DNA from: Nemertoderma westbladi
Lineage: Eukaryota; Xenacoelomorpha; Nemertodermatida; Nemertodermatidae
Reading direction: 5' to 3'
Length of the DNA stretch: 40,432 nt
NCBI GenBank assembly: GCA_032718475.1
Contig: JAUCBJ010007581.1
Coordinates: forward strand, 1 to 40,432
Positions 10,840 through 21,723 of the stretch are shown here, piece after piece. Every line of letters begins with the position of its first letter. Positions within the stretch are counted from its first letter, which is position 1. The notes below the pieces were generated by a model. It was not told where the DNA came from. It was given only the letters and a program-made list of their open reading frames with translations, and did not search any database. The position numbers and the translations under genes were made by a program.

Positions 10840-11570
10840 TCAAGCCGCAACAAATCGCAAGTGCATATCATCATCATTACACCAATAAAAATGTTCTGCA
10901 GCTAATGTATGATATGATGTATAGAACAGGAAACCAATAAATGACTTGAGTTCATCGGTTGATAGATCAAAATTGGGCTCATTTTTCTGTTCATGAGCAT
11001 AGCGAATACTCTCTACTTTGAATAAATTCAGAATTTCTGAGTCATACATTTTTTCAAATATCTCTACTGGTGTGAGCCCAGCCAATTGAAGCTCTACATT
11101 TTCCTTTACTAAATTTTCTTTCTGCAAGTCAAATTTTGTAGTATAAGTTGGATGTTTTTTTCGCCATGTTGGGGCTTTAATCTCCTTCCAACATCCATTA
11201 TTATCCTTAGGAGGTGCTGGAACCGGTATCGATACTTCATCCACGCAGACACCTGGATCTGGAACATTAACCCTGGGCTCTAGTTCTATGTCGAGGTCTA
11301 CTGATAACTCAGCTGCTTCAGCGGGTATCTTAACTTGTTCTATCTCGGAATTTAAAAAAGCTCCACACTACCTGGGACATCAGAAATAATACACTCTCCT
11401 AGTTCGTTGTCAGCAATCTCATCCTCATCACTATCTATATTATTGTCTGGAGGTATAAACACAATTGATTCACACTGAGCAGGGTTATGAGAGGCCTCTT
11501 CCTTATCCAAACTCTCCAATATGGCTAAAGCATGGTCTAATGAATATAGCTGCACCTGCTGGGAAGCCAT
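10840..11570 (-). pseudogene. piggyBac transposase, N-terminal part, frameshifted and truncated
   Basis: ATG at 11568-11570 starts MASQQVQLYSLDHALAILES followed by an acidic region (SDEDEIADNELGE). This is the usual acidic N-terminus of piggyBac transposases, with the 'L-x-D...FI-PPD' pattern (IVFIPPDNN). The frame then breaks at a run of six T near 11354-11359. A one-base change puts it in register with the next frame, which runs through IPVPAPPKDNNGCW and KAPTWRKKHPTYTT into LTPVEIFEKMYDSEILNLFK and DELKSFIGFLFYTSYHTLAA. That is the start of the DDE_Tnp_1_7 (piggyBac) domain. It stops after YWCNDDDMHLRFVAA. None of the catalytic aspartates is present. I infer a dead copy; the strand agrees with the element's termini. 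Confidence 0.75.
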
Positions 11571-12740
11571 TATATCTATACAAGTAGGCCTATGGCGGTT
11601 CTGCAGTTCGTAGTTGGCCAACCGTACAACCCCCCCAATCCTCAATACGGAAAACAGCAATAAAATAAATATAGACATTAAACTAAACAGCTAGAAATTT
11701 TCTTTGTAAACCAATATAGCAATAAGTACCTAGGTCTACTGGTTGGCCTATATTGCTGGTGCAAATATGAAGTAAGTCTGTCTTCAGATAAAATCCAGCA
11801 CCAGTACGGTAATCTAATAAATTTCAAATTAATTCTGTGGAAATTCAGACTCATTGCCATACTGTACACTATACTGCTATAGGCCCGGAGGCAAAAGACC
11901 ATTATAAGTTGGATTTGGGCTGTTACTCGGTACCCAGGTACCGGTAACCTTCTTCAGTGCTTGAGGGTAACTTATTGGTTAAAAAATTTCCAACTAATTA
12001 CTAAAGTACTAGGCTAAGCCTGAAAACATTGCTTTGGAACAGTAGCCCAGGTGATATTACAGCAATATTTCATATTCTTGGTTGCTTTTAAGGCTGCTGT
12101 ACCATGTAGACAGTGCCACAACTATAGAACAACTTAAGCCTGCAGCCAGAATCATGAAATCATATACTATGTAGCATAACAGGTACAACAGCACTGCAGT
12201 ACCGGTAAGGCTGTATACAGAAGAAGTCTATATGCAATACTTGCAAAAACAAAACTGCAGCCCAATGGCCGTTGGCATCATATGAGATCCGACTGGTTTT
12301 TAACATATTAAATTATATTTTATTGGTTTATTTGGGTAAAAAACATTTGAAAGTTTCTCAGGAGAGATTATTACCGCATTAGTTTCATCAAAGATATAAA
12401 AACATGTTCATATGCAATGATTAAAGTGCTTACTCAAAAAGTCCATATTTTTGGCACTTTAAAATCATCATATCTAACAAAAATAAAATAATTAACCCAT
12501 TGTAACTTAAAGTAAGCTTAAACAACATATCATCTGTCTGTAAATGCTTAGTTATCCAAATATAATTGACTTACCATTACACAGGAAGTCGAAAAGTTGG
12601 TGATCTCAAATGATGCCAATGGTAAATAATGGGTTAATGTTTCTCTACATATGTTCAAAATTTTGAGAAATTTCAATCAGAATATCACAAGATAACGGGG
12701 TAAATGTTAAATAGTAAAACATTAGTACTCCCTGCTCCCC
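11571..12740. other. 5' region of the piggyBac element, non-coding
   Basis: Includes GGTACCCAGGTACCGGTAACC at 11930-11947 (one word of a motif frequent in this part of the window) and GTACCGGTAAGG at 12200. No protein that I recognise. It would contain the promoter of the transposase pseudogene. Confidence 0.45.
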
Positions 12741-12820
12741 TTAAGTTTATTAGTTTATTATAATGAAAATAATCCTCTAAAATAATGTAATATGTAAGGT
12801 TTTTCTTAAGTAAATTATAA

Positions 12821-13811
12821 TTAGGAACCGAGAGGTTCATTACTGTAAGAATTGTTGGCTGACTGGCTGGCTGGCTGGCTGGCTGGTTAATCTATAGCCA
12901 AAACTACTCTAACGATTTTGATGAAATTTTCACAGCGGCTGGATACCGCGATTCTAAGGTCCCTGGTATGTTCCGCTATTTCGTCCATGAGCCATGGGCT
13001 CGAAAAATAGACATAAACGAAAAAACGCCATAGGCGCAATGGTAAAATAACACCAATAACAGCTGGTGTCGTGATGAAAAATGGCTTATGTAATGGATTT
13101 ATACACAAGGCTTAGTATAAATCGATGAGGTTGCCAAGATTATTGTACTTAGTACACCCATACTGTTTGTTTAGGCCCTAGGACACTCTGTCAAAGCAAA
13201 TATTAACTGGTTGGTTTAGTTAGAAATCTATTATCGCCTCAGCTGAATTACTCTTCCCAATGCATTCTATGAGAATATCTCACTCTGCTAATGTAAGCTG
13301 AATGACTTTAAGTACACAGTGTGTTGGCTACATTAATGCCAACATTATTGCAAAATGTTTTATTGTTGGATTACTCTCTGTCAGTCTCCCCTTCAGAACA
13401 TTGTATAGGGAATTTACTTTAGTTTACTCTACTGTGCCATTCAGCTGAATGGATTTGAGCGATTGCCAAGTTACAGAGTTGTATCATTCTCTGACCATAG
13501 GCAAAGACAAATCTTTTTAAAAATATAATTTTTCCATGTTTTTTTTTCTGACCAAAAATTTCAAAAAAAAATTTTCGTAGCCAGTACTGCCAATCGATTC
13601 GCCATCAAAAATAACGCAAAAAATTTTTTTTGCAAAATTTTAAATTACTGTAAATTTTTGGCGACTGGGGGGGGTCAATTTTTTTCGATCCGCTATAACT
13701 CCGGAACGCTTTGTCCAAATTCGATGGGGTTTTTATTTTTCAACTTAATTCGATGTCCTCTTTCAGTCTATCCATGTTTCGAAACCCCAAACAGCGCCGT
13801 TCAAAATTAAT
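12821..13811 (+). mobile_element. Helentron-type unit 1 (family A), 3'-truncated
   Basis: First unit of the array and the key for the others. In order: TTAGGAACCGA start with hairpin GAACC-GAGA-GGTTC; ATTACTGTAAGAATTG; a (CTGG)n microsatellite; the conserved block CCAAAACTACTCTAACGATT then TTGATGAAATTTTCACAGCG; a body; and a poly-G/ATAACTCCGGAACGC segment. This order is the plan of Drosophila INE-1 (DINE-1), a Helentron-associated element: hairpin start, GTCTGTCC microsatellite, then an 'aactc...gatgaaattt' block. The unit breaks off within its 3' half at about 13806-13811, fused to the microsatellite of unit 2. No coding function is proposed: the short minus-strand frame through the conserved block occurs in all copies because the DNA is conserved, not because a protein is. 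Confidence 0.8.
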
Positions 13812-15257
13812 TGATTGACTGGCTGACTGGTTAATCTATAGCCAAAACTACTCTAACGATTTTGATGAAATTTTCACAGCGGCTGGATACCGCGATTCTA
13901 AGGTCCCTGGTATGTTCCGCTATTTCGTCCATGAGCCGTGGGCTCGAAAAATAGACATAAACGAAAAAACGCCATAGGCGCAATGGTAAAATATCACCAA
14001 TAACAGCTGGTGTCGTGATGAAAAATGGCTTACGTAATGGATTTCTACACAAGGCTTAGTATAAATCGATGAGGTTGCCAAGATTATTCACTTAGTACAC
14101 CAATACTGTTTGTTTAGGCCCTAGGACACTCTGTCAAAGCAAATATTAACTGGTTGGTTTAGTTAGAAATCTATTATCGCCTCAGCTGAATTACTCTTCC
14201 CAATGCGCACTCTATGGGAATATCTCCCTCTGCTAATGTAAGCTGAATGACTTAAGTACACAGTGAGTTGGCTACATTAATGTCAACATTATTACAAAAT
14301 GTTTTATTGTTGGACTCTCTGTCAGTCTCCCCTTCAGAACATTGTATAGGGAATATACTTTAGTTTACTCTACTGTGCCATTCAGCTGAATGGATTTGAG
14401 CGATTGCCAAGTTACAGAGTTGGATCATTCTCTGACCATAGGCAAAGACATCAAATCTTTTTAAAAATATAATTTTTCCATGTTTTTTTTCTGACCAAAA
14501 ATTTCAAAAAAAAATTTTTCATAGCCAGTACTGTCAATCGATTTGCCATCAAAAATAACGCAAAAAATTTTTTTTGCAAAATTTTAAATTACTGTAAATT
14601 TTTGGCGACTGGGGGGGGGTCAATTTTTTTCGATCCGCTATAACTCCGGAACGCTTTGTCCAAATTCGATGGGGTTTTCATTTTTCAACTTAATTCGATG
14701 TCCTCTTTCAGCCTATCCATGTTTCGAAACCCCAAACAGAGCCGTTCAAAAATTAATTTTTTCTAGTTCTAGAATTTTACAAATTTCAAAAAAGTTGCAG
14801 TATTTTATTAACGCCTTTACGGAATTCGATAGCGTTTTCGATTTTTATATTAAACGCAATATCCTGAATCTCACTAGCCTAGTTTCGCGTCACCAATGCC
14901 AAGACTTCATACTTTTTGAGGAAAATTTTTCTAGAATAATTTTTATTTAATAACATTTATCGCGATTTCTTATTACTGGTTGCACATGAACTGATGGAGT
15001 TTTCAATTTATTAACTAAACACGATATCGCGCATCGCACCAGCGTGGTTTCGAAATTCCAAAACGAGGTCTTCACTAGTTGCAGGTCGATTTTGTTCTAG
15101 AATTGAGCAAATAATAATAGATCAAATTTATTAATAATTATTGTATGAAATATGATTGTATTTTTACATAATTATTAGTTTTATACTAATTCTCGATGTC
15201 TCTTTTAAATTAAAATAAAAAGTCGGTTCCTTAGCGGGCCGCTAGGCCCGTCACTAG
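13812..15257 (+). mobile_element. Helentron-type unit 2 (family A), lacking the 5' hairpin
   Basis: Begins directly in GATTGACTGGCTGACTGG, without the terminal hairpin, as a result of the fusion with unit 1. It has a complete 3' end: TCGGTTCCTTA, hairpin CGGGCC-GCTA-GGCCCG, TCA, CTAG at 15254-15257, then T. Body type A2 (TGTTCCGCTATTTCGTCCAT). A plus-strand frame of 93 codons at 14669-14950 is open here. Confidence 0.8.
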
Positions 15258-16773
15258 TTAGGAACCGAGAGGTTCATTACTGTAAGAATTGCTCGTGGCT
15301 GACTGATTGACTGACTGACTGACTGACCTACAGCCAAAACTACTCTAACGATTTTGATGAAATTTTCACAGCAGCTAGATACCGCGATTCTAAGGTCCCT
15401 GGCATGATCGGCTACTCCGTCCATAGCCTCTGTGTTCGAAAAATAGAGATAAACGAAAAAACGCCATAGGCGCAATGGTAAAATAACACCAATGACAGCT
15501 GGTGTCCTGATGAAAAATGGCTTATCTAATGCATTTCTACACAAGGCTTAGTAATAAATCGATGAGGTTGCCAAGATTATTATTATTATACTTAGTACAC
15601 TCATACTGTTTATTTAGGCCCTACCAACCACTCACCACTCTCTGGCAATGCAAACATTAACTGGTTGGTTTAGTTTGAAATCTAGTATCGCCTCAGCTGA
15701 ATAACTCTTCCCAATGCATTCTAGGGGAGTATCCAAGTTTCTCCCTCTGCTAATGTAAGCTGAATGACTTAAGTACACAGTGAGTTGGCTACATTAATGT
15801 CAACATTATTACAAAATGTTTTATTGTTGGACTCTCTGTCAGTCTCCCCTTCAGAACATTGTATAGGGAATATACTTTAGTTTACTCTACTGTGCCATTC
15901 AGCTGAATGGATTTGAGCGATTGCCAAGTTACAGAGTTGGATCATTCTCTGACCATAGGCAAAGACATCAAATCTTGTTAAAATATACTTTTTCCATGTT
16001 TTTTTTTCTGACCAAAAATTTCAAAAAAAATTTTTCGTAGCCAGTACTGTCAATCGATTTGCCATCAAAAATAACGCCAAAATTTTTTTTTGCAAAATTT
16101 TAAATTACTGTAAATTTTTGGCGACTGGGGGGGGGTCAATTTTTTTCGATCCGCTATAACTCCGGAACGCTTTGTCCAAATTCGATGGGGTTTTCATTTT
16201 TCAACTTAATTCGATGTCCTCTTTCAGCATATCCATGTTTCGAAACCCCAAACACCGCCGTTCAAAAATAAATTTTTTCTCGTTCTAGAATTTTACAAAT
16301 TTCAAAAAAGTTGCAGTATTTTATTAACGCCTTTACGGAATTCGATAGCGTTTTCGATTTTTATATTAAACGCAATATCCTGAATCTCACTAGCCTAGTT
16401 TCGCGTCACCAATGCCAAGACTTCATACTTTTTGAGGAAAATTTTTCTAGAATAATTTTAATTTAATTACATTTATCGCGTTTTCTTATTACTGGATGCA
16501 CATGAATTGATGGAGTTATCAATTTATTAACTAAACACGATATCGCGCATCGCACCAGCGTGGTTTCGAAATTCCAAAACGAGGTCTTCACTAGTTGCAG
16601 GTCGATTTTGTTCTAGAATTGAGCAAATAATAATAGATCGAATTTATTAATAATTATTGTATGAAATATGATTGTATTTTTACATAATTATTAGTTTTAT
16701 ACTAATTCTCGATGTCTCTTTTAAATTAAAATAAAAAGTCGGTTCCTTAGCGGGCCGCTAGGCCCGTCACTAG
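15258..16773 (+). mobile_element. Helentron-type unit 3 (family A, body type A1), complete
   Basis: 1516 bp from TTAGGAACCGA to CTAG. 5' hairpin 15262-15275; subterminal inverted partner TCGGTTCCTTA at 16739-16749; 3' hairpin 16751-16766. Body type A1 (TGATCGGCTACTCCGTCCAT) in the 5' third, but the middle is shared with unit 2 (for example TGTCAACATTATTACAAAAT), so the unit is a mosaic. The 93-codon plus-strand frame is broken here by a TAA. Confidence 0.85.
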
Positions 16774-18268
16774 TTAGGAACCGAGAGGTTCATTACTGTA
16801 AGAATTGCTCGAGACTGGCTGGCTGGCTGACTGACTGACTAATCTACAGCCAAAACTACTCTAACGATTTTGATGAAATTTTCACAGCGGCTAGATACCG
16901 CGATTCTAAGGTCCCTGGTATGTTCCGCTATTTCGTCCATGAGCCGTGGGCTCGAAAAATAGACATAAACGAAAAAACGCCATAGGCGCAATGGTAAAAT
17001 AACACCCATGACAGCTGGTGTCGTGATGAAAAATGGCTTATGTAATGCATTTCTACAGAAGGCTTAGTAATAAATCGATGAGGTTGCCAAGATTATTATA
17101 CTCAGTACACCCATACTGTTTGTATAGGCCACCACTCTCTGTCAAAGCAAACATTATGAACTGGTTGGTTTAGTTTGAAATCTAATATCGCCTCAGCTGA
17201 ATTACTCTTCCCAATGCAATCTATGGGAATATCTCACTCTGCTAATGTAAGCTGAATGACTGTTACGTACACAGTGAGTTGGCTACATTAATGCCAACAT
17301 TATTGCAAGATGTTTTATTGTTGGATTACTCTCTGTCAGTCACCCCTTCAGAACATTGTATAGGGAATTTACTTTAGTTTACTCTACTGTGCAATTCAGC
17401 TGAATGGATTTGAGCGATTGCCAAGTTACAGAGTTGGATCATTCTCTGACCATAGGCAAAGACATCAAATCTTTTTAAAAATATACTTTTTCCATGTTTT
17501 TTTCTGACCAAAAATTTCAAAAAAAAATTTTTCGTAGCCAGTACTGCCAATCGATTCGCCATCAAAAATAACGCAAAAAATTTTTTTTGCAAAATTTTAA
17601 ATTACTGTAAATTTTTGGCGACTGGGGGGGGGTCAATTTTTTTCGATCCGCTATAACTCCGGAACGCTTTGTCCAAATTCGATGGGGTTTTTATTTTTCA
17701 ACTTAATTAGATGTCCTCTTTCAGCCTATCCATGTTTCGAAACCCCAAACAGCGCCGTTCAAAAATTAATTTTTTCTAGTTCTAGAATTTTACAAATTTC
17801 AAAAAAGTTGCAGTATTTTATTAACGCCTTTACGGAATTCGATAGCGTTTTCGATTTCTATATTAAACGCAATATCCTGAATCTCACTAGCCTAGTTTCG
17901 CGTCACCAACGCCAAGACTTCATACTTTTTGAGGAAAATTTTTCTAGAATAATTTTTATTTAATTACATTATAGCGATTTCTTATTACTGGTTGCACATG
18001 AATTGATGGAGTTTTCACTTTATTAACTAAACACGATATCGCGCATCGCACCAGCGTGGTTTCGAAATTCCAAAACGAGGTTTTCACTAGTTGCAGGTCG
18101 ATTTTGTTCTAGAATTGCGCAACTAATAATAGATCGAATTTATTAATAATTATTGTATGAAATATGATTGTATTTTTACATAATTATTAGTTCTATACTT
18201 ATTCTCGTTGTCTCTTTTATTTAAAATAAAAAGTCGGTTCCTTATCAGGCCGCTAGGCCCGTCACTAG
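16774..18268 (+). mobile_element. Helentron-type unit 4 (family A, body type A2), complete
   Basis: 1495 bp. The 3' hairpin carries one mismatch (CAGGCC-GCTA-GGCCCG). The microsatellite is CTGGCTGGCTGACTGACTGA. The plus-strand 93-codon frame is open at 17682-17963. Confidence 0.85.
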
Positions 18269-19785
18269 TTAGGAACCGAGAGGTTCATTACTGTAAGAAT
18301 TGCTCGTGGCTGACTGATTGACTGACTGACTGACTGACCTACAGCCAAAACTACTCTAACGATTTTGATGAAATTTTCACAGCAGCTAGATACCGCGATT
18401 CTAAGGTCCCTGGCATGATCGGCTACTCCGTCCATAGCCTCTGTGTTCGAAAAATAGAGATAAACGAAAAAACGCCATAGGCGCAATGGTAAAATAACAC
18501 CAATGACAGCTGGTGTCCTGATGAAAAATGGCTTATCTAATGCATTTCTACACAAGGCTTAGTAATAAATCGATGAGGTTGCCAAGATTATTATTATTAT
18601 ACTTAGTACACTCATACTGTTTATTTAGGCCCTACCAACCACTCACCACTCTCTGGCAATGCAAACATTAACTGGTTGGTTTAGTTTGAAATCTAGTATC
18701 GCCTCAGCTGAATAACTCTTCCCAATGCATTCTAGGGGAGTATCCAAGTTTCTCCCTCTGCTAATGTAAGCTGAATGACTGTTAAGTACACAGTGTGTTG
18801 GCTACATTAATGCCAACATTATTGCAAAATGTTTTATTGTTTGATTACTCTCTGTCAGTCTCCCCTTCAGAACATTGTATAGGAAATTTACTTTAGTTTA
18901 CTCTACTGTGCCATTCAGCTGAATGGATTTGAGCGATTGCCAAGTTACAGAGTTGGATCATTCTCTGACCATAGGCAAAGGCAAATCTTGTTAAAATATA
19001 CTTTTTCCATGTTTTTTTTTCTGACCAAAAATTTCAAAAAAAATTTTTCGTAGCCAGTACTGCCAATCGATTCGCCATCAAAAATAACGCCAAAATTTTT
19101 TTTTGCAAAATTTTAAATTACTGTAAATTTTTGGCGACTGGGGGGGGGTCAATTTTTTTCGATCCGCTATAACTCCGGAACGCTTTGTCCAAATTCGATG
19201 GGGTTTTCATTTTTCAACTTAATTCGATGTCCTCTTTCAGCATATCCATGTTTCGAAACCCCAAACACCGCCGTTCAAAAATAAATTTTTTCTCGTTCTA
19301 GAATTTTACAAATTTCAAAAAAGTTGCAGTATTTTATTAACGCCTTTACGGAATTCGATAGCGTTTTCGATTTTTATATTAAACGCAATATCCTGAATCT
19401 CACTAGCCTAGTTTCGCGTCACCAATGCCAAGACTTCATATCTTTTGAGGAAAATTTTTCTAGAATAATTTTAATTTAATTACATTTATCGCGTTTTCTT
19501 ATTACTGGATGCACATGAATTGATGGAGTTATCAATTTATTAACTAAACACGATATCGCGCATCGCACCAGCATGGTTTCGAAATTTCAAAACGAGGTCT
19601 TCACTAGTTGCAGGTCGATTTTGTTCTAGAATGGAGCAACTAATAATAGATCGAATTTATTAATAATTATTGTATGAAATATGATTGTATTTATACATAA
19701 TTATTAGTTCTATACTAATTCTCGTTGTCTCTTTTATTTAAAATAAAAAGTCGGTTCCTTATCGGGCCGCTAGGCCCGTCACTAG
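18269..19785 (+). mobile_element. Helentron-type unit 5 (family A, body type A1), complete
   Basis: 1517 bp. Its first 500 bases are virtually identical to those of unit 3, exactly 3011 bp upstream, including the same translated 96-codon minus-strand frame. The middle instead matches unit 13 (TTTTATTGTTTGATTACTCT). Ends with an intact 3' hairpin and CTAG at 19782-19785. Confidence 0.85.
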
Positions 19786-20868
19786 TATAATTATTAGCAA
19801 GTCGTTAGACTTGATTACTGTAAGAATTGTTAGCTGACTGGCTGACTGACTGGCTGACTGACTGGCTGACTGACTGGCTGACTGACTGGCTGACTGACTG
19901 GCTGATCTACAGCCAAAACTGCTCTAACGATTTTGATGAAATTTTCACAGCATCTAGATACCGCGATTCTAAGGTCCCTGGCATGATCGGCTACTCCGTC
20001 CATAGCCTCTGGGCTCGAAAAATAGAGATAAACGAAAAAAACGCCATAGGCGCAATGGTAAAATAACACCCATGACAGCTGGTGTCCTGATGAAAAATGG
20101 CTTATGTAATGCATTTCTACACATGGCTTAATGTAAGGCTTAGTAAATAATAAATCGATGAGGTTGCCAAGATTATTGTACTTAGTACACCCATACTGTT
20201 TGTTTAGGCCCTGCACTCTCTGTCAAAGCAAATATTAACTGGTTGATTTAGTTTGTGGTTCTACACAGGCTTAGTATAAATCGATGAGGCTGCCAACTGG
20301 TTGGTTTAGTTTGCAATCTATTACCGCCTCAGCTGAATAACTCTTCCCCCTGCTGAATGACTATTAGGTATACAGTGTATCGGCTACATTAATGCCAACA
20401 TTAATACTGTGGAGGCTGTATGCTTATAAGGTGGAATGTTTACTCAGCCTTATACTGATACTCTGTAAGGCTAAGACTAACATTATAGTTTGAAAAATAT
20501 AAAAATCACTTCTTATTATCTGTATTGGGTTAATAATCACTGTGGCATTCAAAATGTTTTATAGGTGATTGACATTTAGTGCAAGCTGAATGACTGTTAG
20601 TTACAGAGTACTACTGCACTGTATTTTATTTTTAAATCTTTCGTCCAACATTAATACTTTGGAGGTTATATGCTTATAAGGCGAATGTTTACTCAGCTTC
20701 ATACTGATACACTGTAAGGCTAACACTGACGTTATAGTTTAAAACATAAAAATCACTGGTTATTATCTGTATCAGGTTACACACTGTGGCATTCAAAATG
20801 TTTAAATGTTTTATAGGTGATTGATATTTAGTGCAAGCTGAATGACTGTAGGTTACAGAGTACTATTG
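19786..20868 (+). mobile_element. Helentron-type unit 6 (family B), left part
   Basis: After an 8-bp spacer (TATAATTA) the unit starts with TTAGCAAGTCG and the hairpin CAAGTC-GTTA-GACTTG (19798-19813). The stem differs in sequence from family A but has the same position and form. The microsatellite is six rounds of CTGACTGACTGG. The conserved block is present. From 20392 the body is a tandem repeat of about 257 bp (AACATTAATACTGTGGAGGC ...); its second copy is interrupted at 20863-20868 by the large DNA transposon. The right part resumes at 27187. Confidence 0.8.
20863..20868 (+). repeat. Target-site duplication, left (CTATTG)
   Basis: CTATTG lies immediately before the TAC terminus of the transposon and is repeated immediately after the GTA terminus at 27187-27192. 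The neighbouring uninterrupted copy of the same host repeat (20608-20625) reads AGTACTACTGCACTGTATTT, confirming that one CTAYTG is the original site. Confidence 0.95.
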
Positions 20869-21620
20869 TACGGTGGCTGATTTAGGCCACATTTAATTTA
20901 ATTTTTTTTCGAAGAGGATTAAGAAAAAAAATAAACTAAATTATATTATTTAGGGGATTAAGAAAACAGAAACAAATTAAACTAAATTATGCGAATATTG
21001 ATTTCTGATTGGTTGAAAAAATAAATAAACTAAATTAAGTTATTTCTGATTGGTTTAAAAAATAAATAAACTAAATTAACTGTATTTCTGATTGGTTGAA
21101 AAAATAAATAAACTAAATTAAGTATATTTCTGATTGGTTGAAAAAATAAATAAACTAAATTAAGTTATTTCTGATTGGTTAAAAAAATAAATAAACTAAA
21201 TTAACTGTATTTCTGATTGGTTGAAAAAATAAATAAACTAAATTAAGTTATTTCTGATTGGTTGAAAAAATAAATAAACTAAATTAAGTTATTTCTGATC
21301 GGTTAAAAAAATAAATAAACTAAATTAACTGTATTTCTGATTGGTTGAAAAAATAAATAAACTAAATTAAGTTATTTCTGATTGGTTGAAAAGATAAATA
21401 AACTAAATTAAGTTATTTCTGATTGGTTGAAAAAATAAGTAAACTAAATTAAGGGAGGTTTCTGATTGGTTGAAAAAATAAATAAACTAAATTAAGTATA
21501 TTTCTGATTGGTTGAAAAAATAAATAAACTAAATTAAGTTATTTCTGATTGGTTAAAAAAATAAATAAACTAAATTAACTGTATTTCTGATTGGTTGAAA
21601 AACTAGATAAACTAAATTAT
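20869..21620 (+). repeat. Left inverted arm: terminal repeat plus 15 CCAAT-box repeats
   Basis: About 130 bp of terminal sequence (including AGGGGATTAAGAAAACAGAA), then 15 copies of a 41-44 bp unit of the form TTTCTGATTGGTTGAAAAAA, TAAATAAACTAAATTAA, plus a 2-5 base variable spacer. Almost every unit contains ATTGG (CCAAT on the minus strand); one reads ATCGG. The spacers come in four types (AGTT, ACTGT, AGTAT, AGGGAGG). Confidence 0.95.
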
Positions 21621-21624
21621 ACAG

Positions 21625-21645
21625 TCTGACTCGAGGCTAGTCAGA
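21625..21645 (+). promoter_or_regulatory. Hairpin upstream of the transposase
   Basis: TCTGACT-CGAGGCT-AGTCAGA forms a perfect 7-bp stem with a 7-base loop between the left arm and the transposase start, about 80 bases before the ATG. It could be in the 5' leader or part of the promoter; the role is unknown. Confidence 0.45.
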
Positions 21646-21723
21646 TATTGGACTACTGCTTTAGTCAGTGTAGTTAGTTGGAGTGGAGTCATGTACTATC
21701 TTACCCGGTACTGTTGTTAGATT

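Larger units (their letters stand above)
8675..12744 (-). mobile_element. piggyBac-superfamily element with TTAA target duplications
   Basis: TTAA at 8675-8678 is followed by GGGGAGCAGGCAGT. At the other side ACTCCCTGCTCCCC is followed by TTAA at 12741-12744. The ends are inverted copies (GGGGAGCAGG, then C/G, AGT). The element proper is 8679-12740, 4062 bp. A TTAA duplication with short G/C-rich inverted ends is the hallmark of piggyBac, and a piggyBac-type transposase fragment lies inside on the minus strand, which fixes the superfamily. Near the right end and in the middle, the words GATGCCANTGGTAAATA (10600, 12612) and the inverted AACCCATTATTTACC (10460) are repeated, and may be subterminal binding repeats. 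The catalytic part of the transposase is missing, so the copy is non-autonomous. It also contains a Mutator-type fragment. Confidence 0.85.

Noticed and set aside
11352-11362. Programmed frameshift at T6 in the piggyBac transposase
   Set aside because: The run is not in the phase of a slippery heptamer (it reads GAG CTT TTT TAA), and the gene is truncated anyway, so a one-base indel in a homopolymer is the simplest reading.
20999-21620. CRISPR-like array (regular repeats with short variable spacers)
   Set aside because: Spacers are only 2-7 bases and of a few recurring types, the array is mirrored at the other end of a transposon, and the genome is eukaryotic.
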